NCBI GenBank assembly: GCA_028023455.1
Contig: JAQFVV010012402.1
Span: forward strand, 10,520,292-10,584,291
Length of the DNA: 64,000 bases
Direction: 5' to 3'
From: Epiperipatus broadwayi
Lineage: Eukaryota; Onychophora; Udeonychophora; Euonychophora; Peripatidae
Shown in pieces: positions 51,123 to 61,335 of the stretch. The translations under genes were made by a program, and so were the position numbers. The stretch's first letter is position 1. Each line of letters starts with the position of its first letter. The notes under the pieces were generated by a model. That model worked only from the letters and a program-made list of their open reading frames with translations, was not told the DNA's origin and ran no database searches.

Positions 51123-51362
51123 ATTCACTTAGTATTTGTTTAAACATGCACTTAACATCAAACCAAGAAATGAAAGGGGATAAGATCTACTGCCTGTATA
51201 CCTGAGTTATAATACATTGCTATAATACTTGTTATTAATAATTTGCTCATAATTTGCTTATAATTCTTGATAGTGTTATATTTTGAACCTTTACTTATGA
51301 TCATTCTATGGACTACTCAGGTATGGTAATATCTTTTTTTTGATTCTTTAATTATGTTACAA

Positions 51363-51380
51363 TGGACACCCAACTGGGGC
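51363..51380 (+). other. Primer binding site, tRNA-Lys-like
   Basis: TGGACACCCAACTGGGGC begins one base after the 5' LTR. It resembles the complement of animal tRNA-Lys(CUU) 3' ends (TGGCGCCCAACGTGGGGC, from general knowledge) with a few changes. Lys primers are common in Ty3/gypsy elements. Confidence 0.7.
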
Positions 51381-52685
51381 CTGATATTTTACCATATACC
51401 TGAAAAAGAGAGTCTATAGAATGATGGGAGATGTGTGGTTAAAAATAGAGAAATTTTTTTTTAGTAAAATTTTTTTTTTCAGTAAAAATTTTTTTTGTCT
51501 TACAAAATTTTCTTGGCCAAACAGTCTTATTTTAGATGATGATGTTTAATATGATTTAATTTTTATTGATGATGATAAAATGGGTACAGCCATAAAACAG
51601 CTTAGTTTTGTTTTATCAATTTTGAAAATAGAGATGAATATCACAACTTAAGACAAAGGTGAAATAAATAATAGATTTTTTTTTGTGGAACATTAAAATA
51701 ATTTATTGCCAGATAGGATAGGCATAGTAATAGTGATGAATTATGGAATAGTAGTCTCATGTGTGTTTGGGGAGTTCATTTTGTAAAAAGTCTATGATTT
51801 TAGAGGTTTGATTGGATGGTTGATCGTTGGAGTTTGGTTGGTTAGATTGCAGTTTTGATGATGAGTGGAGAGTTTTGTCATTGCCTTGAGAATGCTATGT
51901 ATTTCGTGTAACTTATGAATGATCAAACCCATTCACTGCTCCAACCCAATTTATATGTTATCTTTGTTTTATCATGACGCAGTTAACAGTAGTCCTGCCA
52001 TGATATCAGCCTATAAGTCTCCAAGAGAGAGAGCATGGCATAGTTTTCCAATCCAGTTATATGTTATTCTTATTTTATCATGAAGCAGTTAACAGTAGTC
52101 CTGCCATGATATCAGCCTATAAGTCTCCAAGAGAGAGAGCAAGGTTTCGTTTTTGTAGTCTATAAAAAGCAGGGCATTCCTTGATACTTGCCACATAAGA
52201 CTTCAAGAGAGAGAGCAAGGCATTGTTTATCTACTTTAGCCCCTAAGACTTAAAATACATCTTTTATTGCAACAGAGTTTGCTTCATTCAATCAAGGGTT
52301 GTGGTAGTTAATAGTGATCGAATTGGGATGATCTTCTGAGTGCTCGTGATGCATTGTGTGATTATAGTGTTGTGACTGAATTCTTTTATTTGTCTCAAGA
52401 TTGTGAACTGCTAGTCATTCTGTGGACTGTCAATATCTGTCGGATTTCTGGGAGAATGGATGAATGTATAATTTGGGCTATTACAGACAGACATGCACTA
52501 TATAGATTATTGTTGTGTAGTTCATTAAATAAGGATATTAAAAATTTTTTTGGTTGTATTTGTAAATGCATAATAAGGTGAAAATCAAATCAGTCAGTTG
52601 GTCAGAATAGATGTCAGACAGGGAGAAGATGTGTGGATTTTTGATGGTCAGGGAAGTACAGATGGGATATATATAGTTTTATAAC
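51381..52685 (+). other. Untranslated leader of the LTR element
   Basis: A leader of about 1.3 kb. It holds a tandem repeat of about 107 bp at 51,941-52,047 and 52,048-52,154 (each with 'cagttaacagtagtcctgcc' and 'ctccaagagagagagca'), plus a partial third unit to about 52,226. TATAAAAAG recurs at 52,161-52,169 within this array. A 75-codon frame at 52,354-52,581 (Cys- and Ile-rich, no known motif) precedes the main ORF and is probably not coding. Confidence 0.7.
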
Positions 52686-54974
52686 ATGAGTGAACTAAAT
52701 TATAGTATGGAAGAGGTTATGGAAGAGGAAGGTGCCCCAATACCAGGAATCGGTGATGGTTTTCATACTGAAGAAGAGGATGGGGAGGTTTTCTTAAAAA
52801 CACAAGAGGAAAGAGAGGAAGTAGAGGAAGATGCCTTTAATGTTAGTAGCAATAATACGGCCTCAAGTGTGGAAGTAGATGAGGAGTCAGAAGTGGGCCA
52901 GGCTCAAATAGCAAAGATGGCACCATCAGACATGGACATGATAATGCAGATGCTCAGAAGTATGAGAGAAGATAGTAAGCAAAGTATGGTAAATCTAGAA
53001 CAAAAGATAGAGAAAAATAATAAAAGTATAGAGAGTCTAAAAGAAGATAATAGAGTCTGGAGAGAAAGTTTAAGAGATGATAAAAAAGGCATAGAAAGTG
53101 TAGAAAGTTTAAAAAAAGAGGATAAGAGGAGTGAAGATGAATTAAAAGAAAATATCAATAGCTCTGTTGAAAACAACAATAAAATTCCTATAGCTTTGGG
53201 AAATAAAATAGAGAAACATGGGAAAAGAGCCTCAATTCCTGGAGTTAATAATCTTTATAAAGAAGAGGATGGAGAGGTTGTAATGGGATTAGAAGTTACC
53301 GTAAAAGTAAAGGGGATAATAACAAGTACTGAAGAGTTTCAGATTCGAATAAAGAAGGAAGCACTATCAGGTATAAAATTGACCAGACTGATGAAAGATT
53401 GTATGTATCAAAACATACAAGAAGATTATAACAAATCCAAAAGAAATAAGGAAAGTCTGGAACAAAAGGTTTGTCGTTCTGTGAAAAGATGGATAGAAAG
53501 TCTAAGAGAGGATAGCAAAAAGAGTGCAGAAAGTATAATAGAAGGTAGTCAAAGATTAGAAGATAATGCTGAAACCTCTTTAGAAGATAGAGCAGGAGAG
53601 ATGGGTGAATATGTTAGACTTGTAAAATGGAAAGGTAGTCAGAGCTTACCAGTTTTAAAAGATAATCTGGATAGTCCGACCACTGATAATAAGGAAAATA
53701 ATGTAAAGTTAGCTACACTGATAGAGAATAGGCTCCAAGAAGTAGAAAGGCCAATAGTAGCCATAATACCAAATCTCCCAGTAAAGAAAGTAAATGAGAT
53801 GATGACCAAAGAGCAGATGGGGATAGATCATGAAGTGAAAAGAAGGAAAAGAGAGTTGGAGGAAAAACTTCATGCATCCGATAAGATGATTGATTTAAGA
53901 GAGGCAATAAGGGAGATGAAACCAGTTATTTTAGAAAGAGAGCAAAAGTTTCAACAGTCTGTAGTTCTCAATCTAGTAACTAACCAGCATGTGTGGTTTC
54001 AAAAATCTGTCTTCTTAAATAGATTGGAGATACCTTATATATGGTATAGAGAGGCAATCTCTCTGAAAAATGTAAATGTCCAAATCTCTCTGAAAAATTC
54101 AACTGCTCTGGAAAAGTCAAAAATAAGTTATATCTGGTACAGAGAGCCAATCTCTCTGAAAAATGTAAATGTCCAGTGTGTATCAGACAGAGAATCAATC
54201 TCTCTGAAAAATTTAAATGCTCTGTTAAATTTAAGTGTGCCTTATATTTGGTACAAAGAGTCAACATTTTTAGAGAGTTTAAAAATAAATTATACATGGC
54301 ACAGAGAATCAACCTCTCTGGAAGATGTAATGAATTATATCTGGTACAGAGAGTCAATCTCTCTGAAGAGTTTAAATGTCCATTATATATCATACAGAGA
54401 ATCAATCTCTCTGAAAAATTTAAATGCTCTGGAAACTTTAAGTGTGCCTTATATTTGGTACAAAGAGTCAACCTTTTTAGAGAGTTTAAAAATAAATTAT
54501 ACATGGCACAGAGAGTCAATCTCTCTGAAGAGTTTTAATGTCCATTATACATGGTACAAAGAAAATATCTCTCTGAAAAATGTAAATGCTCTGGAAATTT
54601 TAAATGTGCCTTATATATGGTACAAAGAGTCAACCTTTCTAGAAAATTTAAAAATAAATTATATGTGGCCCAGAGAATCAACCTCTCTGGAAGATTTAAG
54701 GATGAATTATATATGGTACAGAGAGTCGATCTTTCTGGAAAGTTTAAAAATAAAGTATGTATGGTATAGAGAGTCAATCTCTCTGAAAAACTTCAAGGCA
54801 TATTACATAGGGTACCAAGAGTCCATATTTCTAAATGGAGTTTGTAAGAGGAGGTTATATAAAATAAATCCTCCGGATATGTTTTATAAATATCCAGTCA
54901 AGATGAAAAATGGAAATATTAAAAAGGGACTGGATGTACAGGTGCATTTTTATGCAGACCACAATATGGTTTGA
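52686..54974 (+). CDS. 762-residue coiled-coil protein with tandem 16-residue repeats (gag-like position)
   Basis: Start at ATG 52,686 after an in-frame stop-containing leader; stop ends at 54,974. The function is unknown. Residues 1-75 are strongly acidic (EEEDGEV, VEEDAF). Residues about 78-165 and 245-300 are Lys/Glu/Ser-rich coiled-coil-like, with related phrases (LEQKIEKNNKSIESLKED; LEQKV..WIESLREDSKKS), suggesting an internal duplication; EEDGEV also recurs near residue 198. Residues about 436-720 are tandem copies of a unit such as YIWYRESISLKSLNVH, usually 16 residues. The last 45 residues are basic and unlike the rest. Its position after the primer binding site suggests descent from gag, but there is no capsid motif or CCHC knuckle. 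It is intact, while pol is missing. Codon use is AT-rich like the surroundings. It could be an RNA- or particle-binding protein; this is inference. Confidence 0.75.
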   Translation: MSELNYSMEEVMEEEGAPIPGIGDGFHTEEEDGEVFLKTQEEREEVEEDAFNVSSNNTASSVEVDEESEVGQAQIAKMAPSDMDMIMQMLRSMREDSKQSMVNLEQKIEKNNKSIESLKEDNRVWRESLRDDKKGIESVESLKKEDKRSEDELKENINSSVENNNKIPIALGNKIEKHGKRASIPGVNNLYKEEDGEVVMGLEVTVKVKGIITSTEEFQIRIKKEALSGIKLTRLMKDCMYQNIQEDYNKSKRNKESLEQKVCRSVKRWIESLREDSKKSAESIIEGSQRLEDNAETSLEDRAGEMGEYVRLVKWKGSQSLPVLKDNLDSPTTDNKENNVKLATLIENRLQEVERPIVAIIPNLPVKKVNEMMTKEQMGIDHEVKRRKRELEEKLHASDKMIDLREAIREMKPVILEREQKFQQSVVLNLVTNQHVWFQKSVFLNRLEIPYIWYREAISLKNVNVQISLKNSTALEKSKISYIWYREPISLKNVNVQCVSDRESISLKNLNALLNLSVPYIWYKESTFLESLKINYTWHRESTSLEDVMNYIWYRESISLKSLNVHYISYRESISLKNLNALETLSVPYIWYKESTFLESLKINYTWHRESISLKSFNVHYTWYKENISLKNVNALEILNVPYIWYKESTFLENLKINYMWPRESTSLEDLRMNYIWYRESIFLESLKIKYVWYRESISLKNFKAYYIGYQESIFLNGVCKRRLYKINPPDMFYKYPVKMKNGNIKKGLDVQVHFYADHNMV
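53995..54840 (+). repeat. Coding minisatellite, mainly 48-bp units
   Basis: About 15 units beginning 'tatatatggtacagagagt' or close variants. Most are 48 bp, with some 45 or 66 bp, so the reading frame is kept. The array lacks stops in more than one forward frame and in a reverse frame for long stretches, which generates spurious ORFs (for example plus 54,176-54,538 and minus 53,980-54,519). Confidence 0.9.
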
Positions 54975-55098
54975 AAAGAAAAAGCCATTCCAAATTACCA
55001 AGAAAATAGGAGAGAATGCCTTTATGCTTGCTGCTCTTGATGGGAATAAGGGGACCTATAATGCTAGGAGTTTGATCCCTTATACTTCAGCAGAATAG
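54910..55098 (+). pseudogene. Integrase C-terminal remnant (Ty3/gypsy type)
   Basis: This frame overlaps the end of the 762-codon ORF in a different frame and ends at TAG 55,096-55,098. From about 54,967 it reads WFEKKKPFQITKKIGENAF and then LDGNKGTYNARSLIPY. It matches the layout of the last part of Ty3/gypsy integrase, G-P-F/Y-x-I-x-K-I-G-x-x-A-[FY]-x-L, followed by a N-x-x-x-L-x-x-Y end. The usual Gly before Pro reads Lys here. Everything upstream of it in pol has been lost, presumably by a large internal deletion or template switch that joined the repeat ORF to the pol end. It is not functional alone. Confidence 0.7.
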
Positions 55099-55274
55099 CC
55101 TGGCAAAGATCTCCAAATAAATTATTTTTAGGTTTTCTAATGAAAAATATATTTACCAGTAGTTAATTTTTTTTTTATATATATATTATAAGTGTTTATT
55201 ATTATTAGTGTATTTATTAGTTAGGATTTTTTTTTTAAAATATAGTTAAAACAAAAGTGCTGATGATTTTATCC

Positions 55275-55288
55275 GAAGGGGGAGAAAG
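55275..55288 (+). other. Polypurine tract
   Basis: GAAGGGGGAGAAAG ends two bases before the 3' LTR start at 55,290, the expected position of the plus-strand primer. Confidence 0.85.
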
Positions 55289-55289
55289 T

Positions 55290-58200
55290 TGTGCCATTAC
55301 AATTTAGTCACTAGCTAAATTTATAGTAATGTGCATGTAGAAAAGGTAAACCAAAAATCATCATCACATTTTTATATAATCATAAATGAAGCTGTAGGGC
55401 ATCCAAGTTTAAACCCTACAAGGTCCAGTTCTAAAAGCTTTAAACAGAGAAAGAATGGGTCAACAATTACATGCTTTACTTGTTTGTGTGTTGATAGAAA
55501 GGTAATACACACATTTAAACTATTTAATATTTAATTTTTCTTTAAAAAGCAAAGTTATAATGCATACATATAGGCAATGTATGTGTAAATTATTTAATTG
55601 TTTTATATTTCAAATATTAAACATTTTAACATTCTTTAAAACTAACCTATGCTTGATCAATTCTAATATTTTATTCTATACTTTTATTTTGCTTTTCTTT
55701 AATTATAAGTGGGATTTAAAAGTTACAGATTTAATTAAATAATTGGGTTATAATTACTAAGCTAGCAATCATATTATTTAAGGTTAGTTTATGAATGATT
55801 TGAAAGAATGAAGGATGTGTGTACATTACATACAAAAATTTACATTTCCTAAATATTGAAAGAAAAGGAAGTATTAAATCTGTCAAATTATTTTTTTTGT
55901 ACAATTTTTTTTGTTAAAAGAGGAAATCTGTTTAATCAGATATCGATCTTTGTAGCAATTTTTTTTTGTAAATGATTGTTTCACTTTGGAAGCTTATAAT
56001 GGGTCAGAGCTCTAATTGTCTTATCTCAAGATCTAAAGAAGGAAGCTCAAAGATTTGAAGTGTTACCTGGATGTTAAAAAAAAAAAAAAAAGAAAAGAAA
56101 GGAAATAAGGATTGAGTCTATTTTTTTTTTTAAACAAAAGTGTCTGGAAAAAGGATTAAACTTTTCAGTTGAAAAATAATATAGTTGAAAATAAATTAGA
56201 GATCTAATTAAAACAAATTTGTCCAAAAATAGCAAGTGATGCTATCTCTGATTGGTTAAGTTAGCTAAAAATTGGATATAAAAAGCTGTCTTGAATTATT
56301 ATTAAGATTATTGTTTATGATTCAGATTATTAAACTATCCAATTGAATGCTGAAAATATAAGAAATGTCTGGCTAGAAAAATTATATGTATGTCCCATCG
56401 GTTCTGGACCATCTGGGGAAGCTGCACATCACATAGGAAAGAAAAGATGTTGTGTCTAAAATAATATTCTACACCTTTCAACTGACCAGAGAAATAAGAT
56501 GTTTTTAATAGAAGGAAGAAAGCATTCACCTGCATTCAAAGAAGATGAATTAATCTACTGATAAATATTAATCATCAAGTCCAATTAATTGTTACAACAA
56601 CTGATTTTAAACTCAAGAAAATTTACAAATGTGAAAACAACTGCTGTATTTCATCCACATGCTTGACAGGAAGAGAAGAAAAATTAATATAATGATTTCC
56701 AAATTATCCACTAAAGCAAATAACCTCAATAGAGTCACCATCATCAAATAGTTATACACCTCAAGAAAGAGATTGTTCCCACATAAAACGGAAATGGTAG
56801 CTGCAGAAATATAGACATTATACAAGACAAGTTTGAACCCTTGGAAATTCGCCACAAACAAAAGATCGGTAATATGACTTTTTATATCTATTTTCTTTAT
56901 GATATCAGTCTTAATAAACATTTTAGCAATAAAGTGGTATATTTTATTTAAAGAACTTTTAAAGACTATTCAGATCGATTAAAACAAGAATGTCTTACTA
57001 ATAATAACTTTGAGCTTCATAAATGATCTTGAATGTATGAAAATGATTTGTTTATTAATTTTACAGTTATGAAAAATATTAATGTGTAAAACAATTTTTT
57101 TTTATGGTATTATGATTTTAGTTTTAACTAATATATTATTATTTTGGTTTTAAATAATATTTTGTTATCATGGGATAAAACACGCACATACATAATGATA
57201 TTTTATATGTGTATAATTGTGAGTGAATGTGAAATAATGAGTAGTATTAGAATATTAGATTATTTTGTTTCAAGTTAAGTATAGCATTTCAGAGGTAGAA
57301 GAGAGGGGGGAGAAAATAATTTAAAACTCTTTTCTAAAACTTGCTCTTTCAATTCTACTAACATTTTTTTTTACATTCTATTTACATGTTGGATTTTTAA
57401 AGTATGTGTGCTAATGAGCAGATAATATTTTTTGTCTTGAAATACTTTTCATGGTCAATGTGACGTCCAACTTAATACAAAATACATTTGAAGGGAAAGG
57501 GGGAAGAACTTAAAATTAATCTGAGGATTGTTATATAATCAATTATTATTATTATTATTCATGTCAATTTTCATATTATCTAGAAATTTTTATGTATATG
57601 TTAGAAATGTAGTAATAAATATTAGTTTGTTTTATTAAACGAGGCGTATATATTTCATTAAGTGTAGTCTTTGTTAAGTGTGATTATTCATCATCATCAA
57701 TGGTTGAATATTAGTTATTTAAGATATAAGTAAATATGCTAAAATTAAGCAATAATTATGAATTTCTTTATAAAAATTAGTTTTATGTTTAGGCTTAGTC
57801 CTAGAGCTGTAGTTGAAACCCTTGTCATTATTGTTATTATTATCATCATCATCATCGTCATCAACATTTTAATTAATGAGCTGTTTAACTGTTTAAAGGC
57901 CATAAATAAATATTGATTTTATAATATTTAGTGATCTCTTAGTATTATTATAACCACATCCCATCATCTATTTCATGCAAGGATGAGTGAATTGCCATCC
58001 TAAATTATTTATATATAATCTGAGCTAGTAAACTTACAAAACTATTGAAACACATTTGTTATGCTAAGATCTGAGAAATGATTTATGTCTAATATACTCC
58101 ACTTTGGTTTAAAGATGTTTTACTTTTACCTAAATATTAGTGCTTATAGTGATATGGCTCAAAAAGCAAAATCTTCCATTTTATTATAAATAAAGTACCA

Positions 58201-58513
58201 AGAAGGGATTCAAACCCGGTACATGTGAAAGGTTATCAGATATAACCGTGTCTAGATTCAGATAATCTAGTGGCGCCCTGCTAGACCATATTCACTTAGT
58301 ATTTGTTTAAACATGCACTTAACATCAAACCAAGAAATGAAAGGGGATAAGATCTACTGCCTGTATACCTGAGTTATAATACATTGCTATAATAATTTGC
58401 TTATAATTCTTGATATTTGGACTCCTTTACTCAGATATAATAATATCTTTTGATCATCATTTAATTTTTGAATTTATTTAGTTATATCTTTTGAACTCTT
58501 TAATTAGGTTACA
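55290..58513 (+). repeat. 3' LTR (3,224 bp)
   Basis: Nearly identical to 48,125-51,361 except for scattered substitutions, homopolymer length changes, a 10-base insertion near 57,067 and a clearly more diverged last 130 bases (from about 58,393). It ends TTACA against a TA run. Confidence 0.92.
58200..58290 (-). other. tRNA-like segment inside the 3' LTR
   Basis: Same A-box (58,277-58,288), B-box-like site (58,205-58,217) and two ATCTG-loop hairpins as in the 5' LTR, with no change seen. Confidence 0.5.
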
Positions 58514-58680
58514 ATATATATATATATAATATTCAAATTTATATATATATAGTAAATACAGTAATATTCATATACTTCTAATAAGATAAGTTAAATTTAT
58601 ATTCTTATAAATTTAACTTATCTTATTAGAAGTATATGAATATTACTGTATTTAATATATATAAATTTGAATATTACATA
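58514..58680. repeat. Near-perfect palindrome at the insertion flank
   Basis: After a TA run, arms of about 70 bp (58,527-58,600 and 58,607-58,675) are inverted copies separated by about six bases ('attctt'). Each arm contains 'gtaatattcatatacttcta' or its inverse, then 'ataagataagttaaattta' or its inverse. Very few mismatches are seen. It has no ORF. Confidence 0.9.
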
Positions 58681-58717
58681 TATTGGGGAAAGAATACAGA
58701 CATCAAACTTATTACAT

Positions 58718-58880
58718 ATATATGAGAGAGAGAGAGAATTAAAAAAAGATAGATAGACAAATAGAAAGATAGAAATGTATATATAAATAGATGATTAGAT
58801 TGGCAGATAATTAGATTGATGAATTAATAGATATCTAATGCAGAATAAATAGATAAATATATAGATAGATAAATATTATA
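58718..58880. repeat. Impure GA / GATA-type simple repeat
   Basis: 'agagagagagag' is followed by scattered GATA and TAGA units with interruptions. Confidence 0.75.
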
Positions 58881-58977
58881 AATCATGATATTTATTAAAA
58901 ATAATTTTATATTTAAACAATATTAATTGGAAGTACATACACTGACTAATTTATATACCAATAATAAGGCATATATA

Positions 58978-61335
58978 TATATATATTCATCATCATTTTC
59001 AAACTTTATTAATCCATTACAAGATGAAGATCTCTCCAAATTTAATTTAGCTACTCCAATCCCTAACTTCTCTTTTCTATATCACACCTACAAACTTTCT
59101 TATTTCATCAATCCAACTCATGTGGGATTTTTTAAAGAATTTTTATAAACTCTTGGGAACCAATTAAAAACTTTAACTGTCTATCTATTATCATCTCCTC
59201 TAGCAATATGTTTAGTCCAGTGCTATTCCATTGTCTTGATTCTTTCAATGATGTGAGTGACATTTATTTATTCTCTCACAAATTCTATTATTGGTTTCTT
59301 CTTTTTATTCCTAACATACATTTCTCCAATATTTTATTGAGTCGTTTAAAGTTTCTGTATTGTTCTTCAGTTAGATATCCAAGTGTCAGATCCATAAGTA
59401 ATCTAATAAAACACATTTATCTAAAATCCTTCTTTTCAGCACATAGACATACTTCATTTTAATTGTTAAATTATTTTTATCAACAGCATTCCATCCAAAT
59501 TTAATTCTATGATTAATATTATTCATAGTTTTATATATGTTAATAATCTAATCATGATACTTGTAGTTGATAACTTCTAATTCATCATTATCAATCTTTA
59601 TTTTATTCTCTTTAGAAAATCTAATTGAACATTAATCTTTTTTAACATTTATTTTTAATTGTACTTTTTTATTTCATCTGATAACTCTTGCAAAATTTCT
59701 GAATCTCTGAAACATTATTTGCAAAAATAACCATGTCCTCTGCAAAATGTAGATGATTTAAATAATCTCCATTTTTTTTTACTCCCTTAGCTTTCCATTT
59801 CAATCCATAAAATACTTCTTGTAACATTGCATAAAAAGTTTAGCAGATATGAATAACTCCATCATATATCATTTTGAATGCCAATCCTCTTAATGTCATT
59901 ATGTAATTTAATAACTGTCATTGCATTTTGATAAATATTCTTCAGAATATGGCAATATCTGGGTTTATCTATATCTTGATAAACTAATGCTTTAGTCATC
60001 ATAGAAAATGTATACAAACAATTGTTTTTTCATAATCTCCAAATCCAAAATACAATGGCAATTCATATTTATTGGACATTTTTCAGCTTGTTTTTTTTTT
60101 TTTTGGTTAATTAAAATCCAAAGTTCACTGCAACTCATCTTAAAGATTTTGCATTGATCTGATAGAAGATTGATAGATCTGTAATTTCTAATATCTTCTT
60201 TATGACCTTATCACATACACATTTGATATATGACTTTGCCAACATTTTTATTTATTTATATTTTTATCTCCTTTTTTTAAGATATCAAAAATAATTTCTT
60301 AATTTCTTGGTTCTTCTCCTTTCTTTACAAATTTAATTGCATTTCTTATTTCTTTATTTAAACTGCTGGGAAATTCAAAAATGTAACAACTGTAGGAAAC
60401 ACTTTGTTTTCTTGTTGTTTACTATTATATAATTTTATAGAACTCTTCCACACACTATATGATGTCACTTCCATTTTTAATGATACTTCCATTTTTCTTT
60501 CTTATTGCAAAATTTAACTTTCCATCCAATACCAAGATGTTGTTTATAATTATGAGACTTTTATTCTCTTCTATAGCTTTCCTAGCTAATTCACAATTAT
60601 ATTTTTTATATCATAATTAACTTGTTTTGTATCATTTTACAAACTCTAGATATTTAGTTCATCTTAGTGGATCATTAAAAAAAATTCATATTACTTTTTT
60701 TCTTCACAAATTCTCTCATCTTAATAGAAAATTTGATAAATTTGTACTTTGTACATGGGTTATCTTTCTTCCAGTTCTTAATATAGTATCTGTTATCCTC
60801 TTACTGATTTCAATCAAATCTAAACCATTTTCAAAGTGCGTTAATATTTTTAAATAATTTGCAAGTTCTAATTTAAATGCATTGTTGTATTCCTGAAGAT
60901 TAGAAATATCAATTGTTAATACCAACTTACTTTTATCTCTAATTTTGCATTAACACATATTTTATATCTCACTAATTTAGGACTGTACTGAATTTATTAA
61001 GAGTATTATAACCTCAAAGTACTTACATCTGTTAATCAAAATATAAATCAATTCTTCTGTATCTTCATTTGGATGCTTCCATATCCATTTTTGTTTAGCA
61101 TTTTCTCAAAAATTAAAAGACTTCATAAATTTTCTTTTTATGTAAACTTCTCATGTCATGGCCTCTTTTATTTCTATTACCACAACCAAATACACCATAG
61201 TGCTTTTATCTTTTAATAATTTATGAATTCTACAATTAAAGCCTCCTTTGACAATTTTAAAATGTTGGTTGACCTTATCAAATACATTTTGAACATCCAT
61301 ATGTAAATCTTCTACTTCTTCATTGCACTGCAGAC
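58978..61335 (-). pseudogene. RTE LINE, near full length but heavily decayed
   Basis: On the minus strand, from right to left: endonuclease traces NEEVEDLHMDVQNVFDKV and a GGFN in place of GDFN (about 61,240), then KQKWIWKHPNEDTEELIYIL (about 61,095-61,040). A middle region (60,925-60,716) is still open for 69 codons. The reverse transcriptase is recognisable mainly at LHFAEDMVIFANN (about 59,750-59,716; the FADD box reads FAED), with LQELSDE just after. The C-terminus has MSWIDEIRKFVG and then a (GAT)n tail at 58,987-58,997. Stops and frameshifts occur throughout. The 3' end abuts a (TA)n run, like the other RTE copy in this window. Confidence 0.8.

Larger units (their letters stand above)
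48125..51361 (+). repeat. 5' LTR (3,237 bp)
   Basis: It starts TGTGCCATTACAATTTAG and ends GTTACA. Most of it is nearly identical to 55,290-58,513. A CCAAT-type site and TATA box lie about 1 kb in, so U3 would be about 1 kb and R plus U5 over 2 kb. AATAAA motifs occur near 50,446 and 50,738. Short frames on both strands (for example minus 49,177-49,377 and 49,455-49,763) are repeated in the other LTR only because the DNA is; no domain is seen. Confidence 0.92.
48125..58513 (+). mobile_element. Non-autonomous Ty3/gypsy-derived LTR retrotransposon with giant LTRs
   Basis: Two direct repeats of 3,237 and 3,224 bp, both beginning TGTGCC and ending TTACA, bound a 3,928-bp interior with primer binding site, polypurine tract, one long intact ORF and a scrap of integrase. 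Protease, reverse transcriptase and RNase H are absent. By eye I count about 20 substitutions over most of the LTR length, so it is recent. Large LTRs, conserved ends and loss of pol make it comparable to large retrotransposon derivatives described in plants; whether related full-length elements exist in this genome is unknown. Confidence 0.9.

Noticed and set aside
54176-54769. Alternative forward frames over the 48-bp repeats, with a periodic Cys pattern suggesting zinc fingers
   Set aside because: The Cys/Lys spacing follows the DNA unit and lacks the paired His of C2H2 fingers or a CCHC knuckle.
53980-54777. Two antisense frames of 179 and 80 codons over the repeat array
   Set aside because: Stop-poor repeat unit read backwards; no start of a separate transcript visible.
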